A stretch of DNA of 64,000 bases from Canna indica (Eukaryota > Streptophyta > Magnoliopsida > Zingiberales > Cannaceae). The position numbers and the translations under genes are program-made. Location of the stretch: NCBI GenBank assembly GCA_034359265.1, contig CP136897.1, forward strand, positions 35,575,501 through 35,639,500, read 5' to 3'. How positions within the stretch are numbered: position 1 is the stretch's first letter; every line of letters starts with the position of its first letter. Of the stretch, positions 22,445-32,466 are shown in pieces. The notes below the pieces were generated by a model. That model was not told the DNA's origin. It saw nothing but the letters and a program-made list of their open reading frames with translations, and made no database searches.

Positions 22445-22810
22445 TTTTTTTACTACCTATTTGATTGCACGACGAGATCATTTTTTTTACCAATCTTTCT
22501 AACCAAACGTTAAGGACGGACGACGTCGTCGACATAAGATTTGGCTGTCGATCGGCCACGCGGGGACCGCCGCAACCTCTACGGCCGGCTCGATCGACCA
22601 ACCGACCCGAAAAATTAAAATTTTTAAATAAATAAGAAAAATAACATTTCAATTATTATTTTTCGTTTAAAACGGGCGTAACTCCGTGCATTATTGTCCG
22701 ATTTCATGTTTTCACGTGGCGCTAAAAGGCGCGCGAAGAGACGAAGAAAATGACCCCGAGCTATCCCTCGGACGCTCACCCTTATTAGCCGATGATCAGA
22801 AGTGCACGAC

Positions 22811-22929
22811 GGGTGCGATCATACCATCACTAACGCACCGGATCCTATCAGAACTCCGAAGTTAAGCGTTCTTGGGCGAGAGTAGTACTAGGATGGGTGA
22901 CCCCCTGGGAAGTCCTCGTGTTGCACCTT
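22811..22929 (+). rRNA. 5S rRNA gene, copy 51
   Basis: ACCATCAC and CCTATC in the 5' half, and G60T in the A box. The same gene type recurs as copies 55 and 60. Confidence 0.94.
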
Positions 22930-23295
22930 TTTTTTTACTACCTATTTGATTGCACGACGAGATCATTTTTTTTTTCAATCTTTCTAACCAAACGTTAAGG
23001 ACGGACGACGTCGTCGACATAAAATTTGGCTGTCGATCGCCCGCGCGGGGCCCGCCGCAACCTCTACGGCCGGCTCGATCGACCAACCGACCCGAAAAAT
23101 TGAAATTTGTAAATAAATAAGAAAAATAACATTTCAATTATTATTTTTCGTTTAAAACGGGCGTAATTTCGTGCATTATTGTCCGATTTCATCTTTTCAC
23201 GTGGCGCTAAAAGGCGCGCGAAGAGACGAAGAAAATGACCCCGAGCTATCCCTCGGACGCTCACCTTTATTAGCCGACGATCAGAAGTGCACGAT

Positions 23296-23414
23296 GGGTG
23301 CGATCATACTAGCACTAACGCACCGGATCCCATCAGAACTCCGAAGTTAAGCATGCTTGGGCGAGAGTAGTACTATGATGGGTGACCCCCTGGGAAGTCC
23401 TCGTGTTGCACCTT
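23296..23414 (+). rRNA. 5S rRNA gene, copy 52
   Basis: Same as copy 47 (C15T, G58A, G81T), 2425 bp away. Confidence 0.94.
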
Positions 23415-23780
23415 TTTTTTTACTACCTATTTGATTGCACGACGAGATCATTTTTTTTACCAATCTTTCTAACCAAACGTTAATGACGGACGACGTCGTC
23501 GACATAAGATTTGGCTGTCGATCGGCCGCGCGGGGACCGTCGCAACCTCTACGGCCGGCTCGATCGACCAATCGACCCGAAAAATTAAAATTTTTAAATA
23601 AATAAGAAAAATAACATTTCAATTATTATTTTTCGTTTAAAATGGGCGTAACTCCGTGCATTATTGTCCGATTTCATGTTTTCACGTCGCGCTAAAAGGC
23701 GCGCGAAGAGACGAAGAAAATGACCCCGAGCTATCCCTCGGACTCTCACCCTTATTAGCCGACGATCAGAAGTGCACGAC

Positions 23781-23899
23781 GGGTGCGATCATACCAGCAC
23801 TAACGCACTGGATCCTATCAGAACTCCGAAGTTAAGTGTTCTTGGGCGAGAGTAGTACTAGAATTGGTGACCCCCTGGGAAGTCCTCGCGTTGCACCTT
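23781..23899 (+). rRNA. 5S rRNA gene, copy 53
   Basis: As copy 48 (C57T, G60T) with extra C-box changes G82A and G85T, and T109C. Confidence 0.92.
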
Positions 23900-24265
23900 T
23901 TTTTTTACTACCTATTTGATTGCACGACGAGATCATTTTTTTTACCAATCTTTCTAACCAAACGTTAAGGACGGACGACGTCGTCGACATAAAATTTGGC
24001 TGTCGATCGCCCGCGCGGGGCCAGCCGCGACCTCTACGGCCGGCTCGATCGACCAACCGACCCGAAAAATTAAAATTTGTAAATAAATAAGAAAAATAAC
24101 ATTTCAATTATTATTTTTCGTTTAAAACGGGCATAACTCCGTGCATTATTGTCCGATTTCAGCTTTTCACGTGGCGCTAAAAGGCGCGCGAAGAGACGAA
24201 GAAAATGACCCCGGGCTAACCCTCGGACGCTCACCCTTATTAGCCGACGATCAGTAGTGCACGAC

Positions 24266-24384
24266 GGGTGCGATCATACCAGCACTAACGCACCGGATCC
24301 CATCAGAACTCCGAAGTTAAGCGTGCTTGGGCGAGAGTAGTACTAGGATGGGTGCCCCCCTGGGAAGTCCTCGTGTTGCACCTT
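24266..24384 (+). rRNA. 5S rRNA gene, copy 54
   Basis: Consensus except A90C in the C box. Spacer has GACGTCGCGACAT, a 2-bp loss inside the 12-bp palindrome. Gene type recurs as copy 64. Confidence 0.95.
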
Positions 24385-24749
24385 TTTTTTTACTACCTAT
24401 TTGATTGCACGACGAGATCATTTTTTTTACCAATCTTTCTAACCAAACGTTAAGGACGGACGACGTCGCGACATAAAATTTGCCTGTCGATCGCCCGCGC
24501 AGGGCCCGCCGCAACCTCTACGGCCGGCTCGATCGACCAACCGACCCGAAAAATTAAAATTTTTAAATAAATAAGAAAAAGAACATTTCAATTATTATTT
24601 TTCGTTTAAAACGGGCGTAACTCCGTGCATTATTGTCCGATTTCATGTTTTCACGTGGCGCTAAAAGGCGCGCGAAGAGACGAAGAAAATGACCCCGAGC
24701 TATCCCTCGGACGCTCACCCTTATTAGCCGACGATCAGAAGTGCACGAC

Positions 24750-24868
24750 GGGTGCGATCATACCATCACTAACGCACCGGATCCTATCAGAACTCCGAAG
24801 TTAAGCGTTCTTGGGCGAGAGTAGTACTAGGATGGGTGACCCCCTGGGAAGTCCTCGTGTTGCACCTT
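24750..24868 (+). rRNA. 5S rRNA gene, copy 55
   Basis: Gene as copy 51 (ACCATCAC, G60T) but followed by the copy 54 spacer with the 2-bp palindrome loss, so the unit is a chimera. Confidence 0.94.
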
Positions 24869-25233
24869 TTTTTTTACTACCTATTTGATTGCACGACGAG
24901 ATCATTTTTTTTTCCAATCTTTCTAACCAAACGTTAAGGACGGACGACGTCGCGACATAAAATTTGCCTGTCGATCGCCCGCGCAGGGCCCGCCGCAACC
25001 TCTACGGCCGGCTCGATCGACCAACCGACCCGAAAAATTAAAATTTGTAAATAAATAAGAAAAATAACATTTCAATTATTATTTTTCGTTTAAAACGGGC
25101 GTAACTCCGTGCATTATTGTCCGATTTCAGCTTTTCACGTGGCGCTAAAAGGCGCACGAAGAGATGAAGAAAATGACCCCGAGCGATCCCTCGGACGCTC
25201 ACCCTTATTAGCCGACGATCAGAAGTGCACGAC

Positions 25234-25352
25234 GGGTGCGATCATACCAGCACTAACGCACCGGATCCCATCAGAACTCCGAAGTTAAGCGTGCTTGGGC
25301 GAGAGTAGTACTAGGATGGGTGACCCCCTGGGAAGTCCTCGTGTTGCACCTT
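25234..25352 (+). rRNA. 5S rRNA gene, copy 56 (exact consensus, reference)
   Basis: Encodes the 5S rRNA of the ribosomal large subunit, made in the nucleus by RNA polymerase III. It matches the window consensus at every base. Helix I pairs GGGTGC (nt 1-6) with GCACCT (nt 113-118). The GGATCC core is at nt 30-35. A box, intermediate element and C box are complete, and a 9-T terminator follows. A TATA-like element and C at -1 lie upstream. The start is set by C(-1)/G(+1) and the end by the T-run, so the mature 3' end may vary by one or two Us. Copy 57 is an adjacent near-identical unit. Confidence 0.98.
25283..25330 (+). promoter_or_regulatory. Internal control region: A box, IE, C box (reference copy 56)
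   Basis: The pol III type 1 internal promoter. The A box is at 25283-25297 (AGTTAAGCGTGCTTG), the intermediate element at 25300-25305 (CGAGAG) and the C box at 25313-25330 (AGGATGGGTGACCCCCTG). TFIIIA binds this region in known 5S genes. Changes here are the basis for calling other copies variant or doubtful. Confidence 0.9.
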
Positions 25353-25359
25353 TTTTTTT
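25351..25359 (+). terminator. Pol III terminator, 9-T run
   Basis: Nine Ts directly follow GCACC of the gene, as expected for an RNA polymerase III terminator, which needs four or more Ts. Nearly all copies have 7-10 Ts here. A few are broken by A, C or G, as noted at the copies concerned. Confidence 0.95.
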
Positions 25360-25388
25360 ACTACCTATTTGATTGCACGACGAGATCA

Positions 25389-25396
25389 TTTTTTTT
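25389..25396 (+). terminator. Second T-run, possible back-up terminator
   Basis: Eight Ts lie about 30 bp after the first run. They are kept in nearly all units and could catch read-through transcripts. The position fits a back-up terminator, but the function is inferred. Confidence 0.55.
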
Positions 25397-25426
25397 ACCA
25401 ATCTTTCTAACCAAACGTTAAGGACG

Positions 25427-25438
25427 GACGACGTCGTC
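25427..25438. repeat. 12-bp perfect palindrome GACGACGTCGTC
   Basis: A perfect palindrome centred between 25432 and 25433, present in most units. Four truncated genes (8038, 13392, 40861, 48369) are joined to spacer only a few bases downstream of it, so it may be a break or recombination point. Confidence 0.9.
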
Positions 25439-25462
25439 GACATAAAATTTGGCTGTCGATCG

Positions 25463-25505
25463 CCCGCGCGGGGCCCGCCGCAACCTCTACGGCCGGCTCG
25501 ATCGA
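25463..25505. repeat. CpG-rich cluster of palindromes
   Basis: Nested palindromes CCCGCGCGGG (25463-25472), GGGCCC (25471-25476), GCCGGC (25492-25497) and TCGATCGA (25498-25505). The direct repeat GCCCGC (25462 and 25473) brackets an 11-bp stretch that is deleted in many units. The CpG density makes this a likely target of DNA methylation in plants, which is inferred. Confidence 0.85.
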
Positions 25506-25517
25506 CCAACCGACCCG

Positions 25518-25580
25518 AAAAATTAAAATTTGTAAATAAATAAGAAAAATAACATTTCAATTATTATTTTTCGTTTAAAA
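25518..25580. other. AT-rich spacer block
   Basis: About 60 bp of almost pure A/T on the + strand (AAATTAAAATTT, then mixed A and T tracts), conserved in nearly every unit. It contrasts sharply with the GC-rich block before it. It could act as a flexible or nucleosome-poor stretch. No known motif is claimed. Confidence 0.8.
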
Positions 25581-25620
25581 CGGGCGTAACTCCGTGCATT
25601 ATTGTCCGATTTCAGCTTTT

Positions 25621-25626
25621 CACGTG
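25621..25626. promoter_or_regulatory. G-box-like CACGTG at -98 to -93
   Basis: The palindromic hexamer CACGTG lies about 98 bp before the next gene start and is kept in most units. In some it decays to CATGTG, CACATG or CACCTG. CACGTG is the core plant G-box for bZIP and bHLH proteins. A role in 5S transcription is inference. Confidence 0.45.
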
Positions 25627-25663
25627 GCGCTAAAAGGCGCACGAAGAGATGAAGAAAATGACC

Positions 25664-25679
25664 CCGAGCGATCCCTCGG
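25664..25679. repeat. Short inverted repeat CCGAG/CTCGG near -55
   Basis: Five-base arms separated by six bases could form a small hairpin. Units with CCCCGAGCTATCC or CCCCGAGCTGTCC keep the arms. Units with the alternative wording CCCCGAACTCTCC lose the pairing, so the structure is not universal. Confidence 0.5.
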
Positions 25680-25689
25680 ACGCTCACCC

Positions 25690-25695
25690 TTATTA
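25690..25695 (+). promoter_or_regulatory. TATA-like element TTATTA at -29 to -24
   Basis: An A/T hexamer at the position where plant 5S genes carry their upstream TATA-like element, followed by C at -1 (25718). Nearly all units have it. Variants CATATTAG (for example upstream of copies 126 and 128) and CTTTTTAG (copies 108 and 112) occur. By analogy with Arabidopsis it would help set the start site. Confidence 0.7.
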
Positions 25696-25718
25696 GCCGA
25701 CGATCAGAAGTGCACGAC

Positions 25719-25837
25719 GGGTGCGATCATACCAGCACTAACGCACCGGATCCCATCAGAACTCCGAAGTTAAGCGTGCTTGGGCGAGAGTAGTACTAGG
25801 ATGGGTGACCCCCTGGGAAGTCCTCGTGTTGCACCTT
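25719..25837 (+). rRNA. 5S rRNA gene, copy 57 (exact consensus)
   Basis: Same as copy 56 base for base, including the upstream spacer with GAGATGAAG and GAGCGATCC. The pair looks like a very recent single-unit duplication. Confidence 0.98.
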
Positions 25838-26203
25838 TTTTTTTACTACCTATTTGATTGCACGACGAGATCATTTTTTTTACCAATCTTTCTAACCAAA
25901 CGTTAAGGACGGACGACGTCGTCGACATAAAATTTGGCTGTCGATCGCCCGCGCGGGGCCCGCCGCAACCTCTACGGCCGGCTCGATCGACCAACCGACC
26001 CGAAAAATTAAAATTTGTAAATAAATAAGAAAAATAACATTTCAATTATTATTTTTCGTTTAAAACGGGCGTAATTTCGTTCATTATTGTCTGATTTCAT
26101 CTTTTCACGTGGCGCTAAAAGACGCGCGAAGAGACGAAGAAAATGAACCCGAGCTATCCCTCGGACGCTCACCTTTATTAGCCGACGATCAGAAGTGCAC
26201 GAT

Positions 26204-26322
26204 GGGTGCGATCATACTAGCACTAACGCACCGGATCCCATCAGAACTACGAAGTTAAGCATGCTTGGGCGAGAGTAGTACTATGATGGGTGACCCCCTG
26301 GGAAGTCCTCGTGTTGCACCTT
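26204..26322 (+). rRNA. 5S rRNA gene, copy 58
   Basis: C15T, C46A, G58A and G81T. Close to the copy 47/52/62 type, but its spacer has ACCGCCGC rather than ACCGTCGC. Confidence 0.94.
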
Positions 26323-26688
26323 TTTTTTTACTACCTATTTGATTGCACGACGAGATCATTTTTTTTACCAATCTTTCTAACCAAACGTTAAGGACGGACG
26401 ACGTCGTCGACATAAGATTTGGCTGTCGATCGGCCGCGCGGGGACCGCCGCAACCTCTACGGCCGGCTCGATCGACCAACCGACCCGAAAAATTAAAATT
26501 TTTAAATAAATAAGAAAAATAACATTTCAATTATTATTTTTCGTTTAAAACAGGCGTAACTCCGTGCATTATTGTCCGATTTCAGCTTTTCACGTGGCGC
26601 TAAAAGGCGCGCGAAGAGACGAAGAAAATGACCCCGAGCTATCCCTCGGACGCTCACCTTTATTAGCCGACGATCAGAAGTGCACGAT

Positions 26689-26807
26689 GGGTGCGATCAT
26701 ACCAGCACTAACGCACCGGATCCCATCAGAACTCCGAAGTTAAGCATGCTTGGGCGAGAGTAGTACTAGGATGGGTGACCCCCTGGGAAGTCCTCGTGTT
26801 GCACATT
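26689..26807 (+). rRNA. 5S rRNA gene, copy 59
   Basis: G58A and C117A. Same unit type as copy 50. Confidence 0.95.
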
Positions 26808-27173
26808 TTTTTTTACTACCTATTTGATTGCACGACGAGATCATTTTTTTTACCAATCTTTCTAACCAAACGTTAAGGACGGACGACGTCGTCGACATAA
26901 GATTTGGCTGTCGATCGGCCGCGCGGGGACCGCCGCAACCTCTACGGCCGGCTCGATCGACCAACCGACCCGAAAAATTAAAATTTTTAAATAAATAAGA
27001 AAAATAACATTTCAATTATTATTTTTCGTTTAAAACGGGCGTAACTCCGTGCATTATTGTCCGATTTCATGTTTTCACGTGGCGCTAAAAGGCGCGCGAA
27101 GAGACGAAGAAAATGACCCCGAGCTATCCCTCGGACGCTCACCCTTATTAGCCGACGATCAGAAGTGCACGAC

Positions 27174-27292
27174 GGGTGCGATCATACCATCACTAACGCA
27201 CCGGATCCTATCAGAACTCCGAAGTTAAGCGTTCTTGGGCGAGAGTAGTACTAGGATGGGTGACCCCCTAGGAAGTCCTCGTGTTGCACCTT
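27174..27292 (+). rRNA. 5S rRNA gene, copy 60
   Basis: ACCATCAC, CCTATC, G60T and G97A. Same type as copy 51. Confidence 0.94.
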
Positions 27293-27658
27293 TTTTTTTA
27301 CTACCTATTTGATTGCACGACGAGATCATTTTTTTTTCCAATCTTTCTAACCAAACGTTAAGGACGGACGACGTCGTCGAGATAAAATTTGGCTGTCGAT
27401 CGCCCGCGCGGGGCCCGCCGCAACCTCTACGGCCGGCTCGATCGACCAACCGACCCAAAAAATTAAAATTTGTAAATAAATAAGAAAAATAACATTTCAA
27501 TTATTATTTTTCATTTAAAACGGGCGTAACTCCGTGCATTATTGTTCGATTTCAGCTTTTCACGTGGCGCTAAAAGGCGCGCGAAGAGACGAAGAAAATG
27601 ACCCCGAGCTATCCCTCGGACGCTCACCTTTATTAGCCGACGATCAGAAGTGCACGAC

Positions 27659-27777
27659 GGGTGCGATCATACCAGCACTAACGCACCGGATCCCATCAGA
27701 ACTCCGAAGTTAAGCGTGCTTGGGCGAGAGTAGTACTAGGATGGGTGACCCCCTGGGAAGTCCTCGTGTTGCACCTT
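27659..27777 (+). rRNA. 5S rRNA gene, copy 61 (exact consensus)
   Basis: Matches copies 56 and 57 at every base of the gene. The upstream region has CACCTTTATTAG instead of CACCCTTATTAG. Confidence 0.98.
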
Positions 27778-28143
27778 TTTTTTTACTACCTATTTGATTG
27801 CACGACGAGATCATTTTTTTTTCCAATCTTTCTAACCAAACGTTAAGGACGGACGACGTCGTCGACATAAAATTTGGTTGTCGATCGCCCGCGCGGGGCC
27901 CGCCGCAACCTCTACGGCCGGCTCGATCGACCAACCGACCCGAAAAATTAAAATTTGTAAATAAATAAGAAAAATAACATTTCAATTATTATTTTTCGTT
28001 TAAAACGGGCGTAATTTCGTGCATTATTGTCCGATTTCATCTTTTCACGTGGCGCTAAAAGGCGCGCGAAGAGACGAAGAAAATGACCCCGAGCTATCCC
28101 TCGGACGCTCACCTTTATTAGCCGACGATCAGAAGTGCACGAT

Positions 28144-28262
28144 GGGTGCGATCATACTAGCACTAACGCACCGGATCCCATCAGAACTCCGAAGTTAAGC
28201 ATGCTTGGGCGAGAGTAGTACTATGATGGGTGACCCCCTGGGAAGTCCTCGTGTTGCACCTT
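28144..28262 (+). rRNA. 5S rRNA gene, copy 62
   Basis: C15T, G58A and G81T, as copies 47 and 52. The palindrome in its spacer is altered (GACGACATCGTC). Confidence 0.94.
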
Positions 28263-28628
28263 TTTTTTTACTACCTATTTGATTGCACGACGAGATCATT
28301 TTTTTTACCAATCTTTCTAACCAAACGTTAATGACGGACGACATCGTCGACATAAGATTTGGCTGTCGATCGGCCGCGCGGGGACCGTCGCAACCTCTAC
28401 GGCCGGCTCGATCGACCAACCGACCCGAAAAATTAAAATTTTTAAATAAATAAGAAAAATAACATTTCAATTATTATTTTTCGTTTAAAATGGGCGTAAC
28501 TCCGTGCATTATTGTCCGATTTCATGTTTTCACGTCGCGCTAAAAGGCGCGCGAAGAGACGAAGAAAATGACCCCGAGCTATCCCTCGGACTCTCACCCT
28601 TATTAGCCGACGATCAGAAGTGCACGAC

Positions 28629-28747
28629 GGGTGCGATCATACCAGCACTAACGCACTGGATCCTATCAGAACTCCGAAGTTAAGTGTTCTTGGGCGAGAG
28701 TAGTACTAGGATGGGTGACCCCCTGGGAAGTCCTCGCGTTGCACCTT
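28629..28747 (+). rRNA. 5S rRNA gene, copy 63
   Basis: Same as copy 48 (C57T, G60T), with T109C. Confidence 0.93.
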
Positions 28748-29113
28748 TTTTTTTACTACCTATTTGATTGCACGACGAGATCATTTTTTTTACCAATCTT
28801 TCTAACCAAACGTTAAGGACGGACGACGTCGTCGACATAAAATTTGGCTGTCGATCGCCCGCGCGGGGCCAGCCGCGACCTCTACGGCCGGCTCGATCGA
28901 CCAACCGACCCGAAAAATTAAAATTTGTAAATAAATAAGAAAAATAACATTTCAATTATTATTTTTCGTTTAAAACGGGAGTAACTCCGTGCATTATTGT
29001 CCGATTTCAGCTTTTCACGTGGCGCTAAAAGGCGCGCGAAGAGACGAAGAAAATGACCCCGGGCTAACCCTCGGACGCTCACCCTTATTAGCCGACGATC
29101 AGAAGTGCACGAC

Positions 29114-29232
29114 GGGTGCGATCATACCAGCACTAACGCACCGGATCCCATCAGAACTCCGAAGTTAAGCGTGCTTGGGCGAGAGTAGTACTAGGATGGG
29201 TGCCCCCCTGGGAAGTCCTCGTGTTGCACCTT
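29114..29232 (+). rRNA. 5S rRNA gene, copy 64
   Basis: Consensus except A90C, as copy 54, but its spacer keeps the full palindrome. Confidence 0.95.
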
Positions 29233-29597
29233 TTTTTTTACTACCTATTTGATTGCACGACGAGATCATTTTTTTTACCAATCTTTCTAACCAAACGTTA
29301 AGGACGGACGACGTCGTCGACATAAAATTTGCCTGTCGATCGCCCGCGCAGGGCCCGCCGCAACCTCTACGGCCGGCTCGATCGACCAACCGACCCGAAA
29401 AATTAAAATTTTTAAATAAATAAGAAAAACAACATTTCAATTATTATTTTTCGTTTAAAACGGGCGTAACTCCGTGCATTATTGTCCGATTTCATCTTTT
29501 CACGTGGCGCTAAAAGGCGCGCGAAGAGACGAAGAAAATGACTCGAGCTATCTCTCGGACGCTCACCCTTATTAGCCGACGATCAGAAGTGTACGAC

Positions 29598-29716
29598 AGG
29601 TGCGATCATACCAGCACTAACGCACCGGATCCCATCAGAACTCTGAAGTTAAGCGTGCTTGGGCGAGAGTAGTACTAGGATGGGTGACCCCCTGGGAAGT
29701 CCTCGTGTTGCACCTT
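29598..29716 (+). rRNA. 5S rRNA gene, copy 65
   Basis: G1A and C47T, as copy 49, with the same distinctive 5' flank and a spacer containing CCTCCTCGGCC and GACATGAAAAA. Confidence 0.95.
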
Positions 29717-30082
29717 TTTTTTACTACCTATTTGATTGCACGACGAGATCATTTTTTTTACCAATCTTTCTAACCAAACGTTAAGGACGGACGACGTCGT
29801 CGACATAAAATTTTGGCTGTCGATCGCCCGCGCGGGTCCCGCCGCAACCTCCTCGGCCGGCTCGATCGACCAACCGACATGAAAAATTAAAATTTGTAAA
29901 TAAATAAGAAAAATAACATTTCAATTATTATTTTTCGTTTAAAACGGGCGTAACTCCGTGCATTATTGTCCGATTTTAGCTTTTCATGTGGCGCTAAAAG
30001 GCGCGCGAAGTGACGAAGAAAATGACCCCGAGCTATCCCTCGGACGCTCACCCTTATTAGCCGACGATCAGAAGTGCATGAC

Positions 30083-30201
30083 GGGTGCGATCATATCAGC
30101 ACTAACGCACCGGATCCGATCAAAACTCCGAAGTTAAGCGTGCTTGGGCGAGGGTAGTACTAGGATCGGTGAACCCCTGGGAAGTCCTCGTGTTGCACCT
30201 T
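30083..30201 (+). rRNA. 5S rRNA gene, copy 66
   Basis: ATATCAGC, CCGATCAAAAC core, A71G in the intermediate element, G85C and C91A in the C box. Confidence 0.91.
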
Positions 30202-30566
30202 TTTTTTACTACCTATTTGATTCTACGACGAGATCATTTTTTTTACCAATCTTTCTAACCAAACGTTATGGACGGACGACGTCGTCGACATAAAATTTGA
30301 CTGTCGATCGCCCGCGCGGGGCCAGCCGCAACCTCTACGGCCGGCTCGATCGACCAACCGACCCGAAAAATTCAAATTTGTAAATAAATAAGAAAAATAA
30401 CATTTCAATTATGATTTTTCGTTTAAAACGGGCATAACTTCGTGCATTATTGTCCGATTTCATCTTTTCACGTGGCGCTAAAAGGCGCGCGAAGAGACGA
30501 AGAAAATGACCCCGAGCTATCCCTCGGACGCTCACCCTTATTAGCCGACGATCAGAAGTGCACGAC

Positions 30567-30685
30567 GGGTGCGATCATACCAGCACTAACGCACCGGATC
30601 CTATCAGAACTCCGAAGTTAAGCGTGCTTGGGCGAGAGTAGTACTAGGATGGGTGAACCCCTGGGAAGTCCTCGTGTTGCACCTT
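30567..30685 (+). rRNA. 5S rRNA gene, copy 67
   Basis: CCTATC core and C91A. A box and intermediate element intact. Confidence 0.95.
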
Positions 30686-31031
30686 TTTTTTTACTACCTA
30701 TGTGATTGCACGACGAGATCATTTTTTTTACCAATCTTTCTAACCAAACGTTAAGGACGGACGACGTCGTCGACATAAAATTTGGCTGTCGATCACCCGC
30801 GCGGGGCCCGCCGCAACACCAACCGACCCGAAAAATTAAAATTTGTAAATAAATAAGAAAAATAACATTTCAATTTTTATTTTTCGTTTAGAACGGGCGT
30901 AACTCCGTGCATTATTGTCCGATTTCAGCTTTTCACGTGGCGCTAAAAGGTGCGCGAAGAGACGAAGAAAATGACCCCGAGCTATCCCTCGGACGCTCAC
31001 CCTTATTAGCCGACGATTAGAAGTGCACGAC
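30686..31031 (+). repeat. Spacer with 20-bp deletion
   Basis: CTCTACGGCCGGCTCGATCG is missing after CCGCAAC, removing the GCCGGC and TCGATCGA palindromes. The unit is 465 bp. The same loss is found at 32121-32466. Confidence 0.9.
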
Positions 31032-31150
31032 GGGTGCGATCATACTAGCACTAACGCACCGGATCCCATCAGAACTCCGAAGTTAAGCGTGCTTGGGCGA
31101 GAGTAGTACTAGGATGGGTGAACCCCTGGGAAGTCCTCGTGTTGCACCTT
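31032..31150 (+). rRNA. 5S rRNA gene, copy 68
   Basis: C15T and C91A. Boxes otherwise intact. Confidence 0.96.
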
Positions 31151-31516
31151 TTTTTTTACTACCTATTTGATTGCACGACGAGATCATTTTTTTTACCAAT
31201 CTTTCTAACCAAACGTTAAGGACGGACGACGTCGTCGACATAAAATTTGGCTGTCGATCGCCCGCGCGGGGCCAGCCGCAACCTCTACGGCCGGCTCGAT
31301 CGACCAACCGACCCGAAAAATTAAAATTTGTAAATAAATAAGAAAAATAACATTTCAATTATGATTTTTCGTTTAAAACGGGTGTAACTCCGTGCATTAT
31401 TGTCCGATTTCAGCTTTTCACGTGGCGCTAAAAGGCGCGCGAAGAGACGAAGAAAATGACCCCGAGCTATCCCTCGGACGCTCACCCTTATTAGCCGACG
31501 ATCAGAAGTGCACGAC

Positions 31517-31635
31517 GGGTGTGATCATACCAGCACTAACGCACCGGATCCCATCAGAACTCCAAAGATAAGCGTGCTTGGGCGAGAGTAGTACTAGGAT
31601 GGGTGACCCCCTGGGAAGTCCTCGTGTTGCACCTT
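31517..31635 (+). rRNA. 5S rRNA gene, copy 69
   Basis: C6T, G48A and T52A in the A box. Confidence 0.93.
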
Positions 31636-32001
31636 TTTTTTTACTACCTATTTGATTGCACGACGAGATCATTTTTTTTACCAATCTTTCTAACGAAACG
31701 TTAAGGACGGACGACGTCGTCGACATAAAATTTGGCTGTCAATCGCCCGCGCGGGGCCAGCCGCAACCTCTACGGCCGGCTCGATCGACCAACCGACCCG
31801 AAAAATTAAAATTTGTAAATAAATAAGAAAAATAACATTTCAATTATGATTTTTCGTTTAAAACGGGCGTAACTTCGTGCATTATTGTCCGATTTCATCT
31901 TTTCACGTGGCGCTAAAAGGCACGCGAAGAGACGAAGAAAATGACCCCGAGCTATCCCTCGGACGCTCACCCTTATTAGCCGACGATCAGAAGTGCACGA
32001 C

Positions 32002-32120
32002 GGGTGCGATCATACCAGCACTAACGCACCGGATCCCATCAGAACTCTGAAGTTAATCGTGCTTGGGCGAGAGTAGTACTAGGATGGGTGACCCCCTAGG
32101 AAGTCCTCATGTAGCACCTT
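32002..32120 (+). rRNA. 5S rRNA gene, copy 70
   Basis: G56T in the A box, G97A, and CATGTAGCACC at the 3' end, which weakens the pairing region. Confidence 0.91.
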
Positions 32121-32466
32121 TTTTTTTTTTACCTATTTGAGTGCACGACGAGATCATTTTTTTTACCAATCTTTCTAACCAAACGTTAAGGACGGACGAC
32201 GTCGTCGACATAAAATTTGGCTGTTGATCACCCGCGCGGGGCCCGCCGCAACACCAACCGACCCGAAAAATTAAAATTTGTAAATAAATAAGAAAAATAA
32301 CATTTCAATTATTATTTTTCGTTTAGAACGGGCGTAACTCCGTGCATTATTGTACGATTTCAGCTTTTCACGGGGCGCTAAAAGGTGCGCGAAGAGACGA
32401 AGAAAATGACCCCGAGCTATCCCTCGGACGCTCACCCTTATTAGCCGACGATCAGAAGTACACGAC
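32121..32466 (+). repeat. Spacer with 20-bp deletion (second case)
   Basis: Same deletion as in 30686-31031 and 1435 bp away, together with the shared GATCACCCGCG variant, so the two spacers are copies of each other. Confidence 0.9.

Larger units (their letters stand above)
25353..25718 (+). repeat. Reference 5S intergenic spacer (366 bp)
   Basis: This spacer between the exact-consensus copies 56 and 57 serves as the reference. In order it holds the rest of the first T-run, a second T-run, a CpG-rich palindromic block (about 25425-25505), an AT-rich block (25518-25580), a G-box-like hexamer (25621-25626), a purine-rich stretch, a short inverted repeat (25664-25679) and a TATA-like element (25690-25695). 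There is no reading frame of credible length and no subrepeat within it. Confidence 0.95.
20871..29716 (+). repeat. Shuffled recurring unit types in the array core
   Basis: Neighbouring pairs or triples recur at whole-unit offsets: copies 47-48 at 52-53 (2425 bp), 52-54 at 62-64 (4848 bp), 50-51 at 59-60 (4363 bp), and 49 at 65 (7758 bp). This suggests repeated unequal exchange of multi-unit segments. Confidence 0.88.

Noticed and set aside
25427..25505. Palindromes read as possible transposon ends, operators or an origin
   Set aside because: They occur in almost every unit at the same place, with no target-site duplications or transposase. They are part of the normal spacer.
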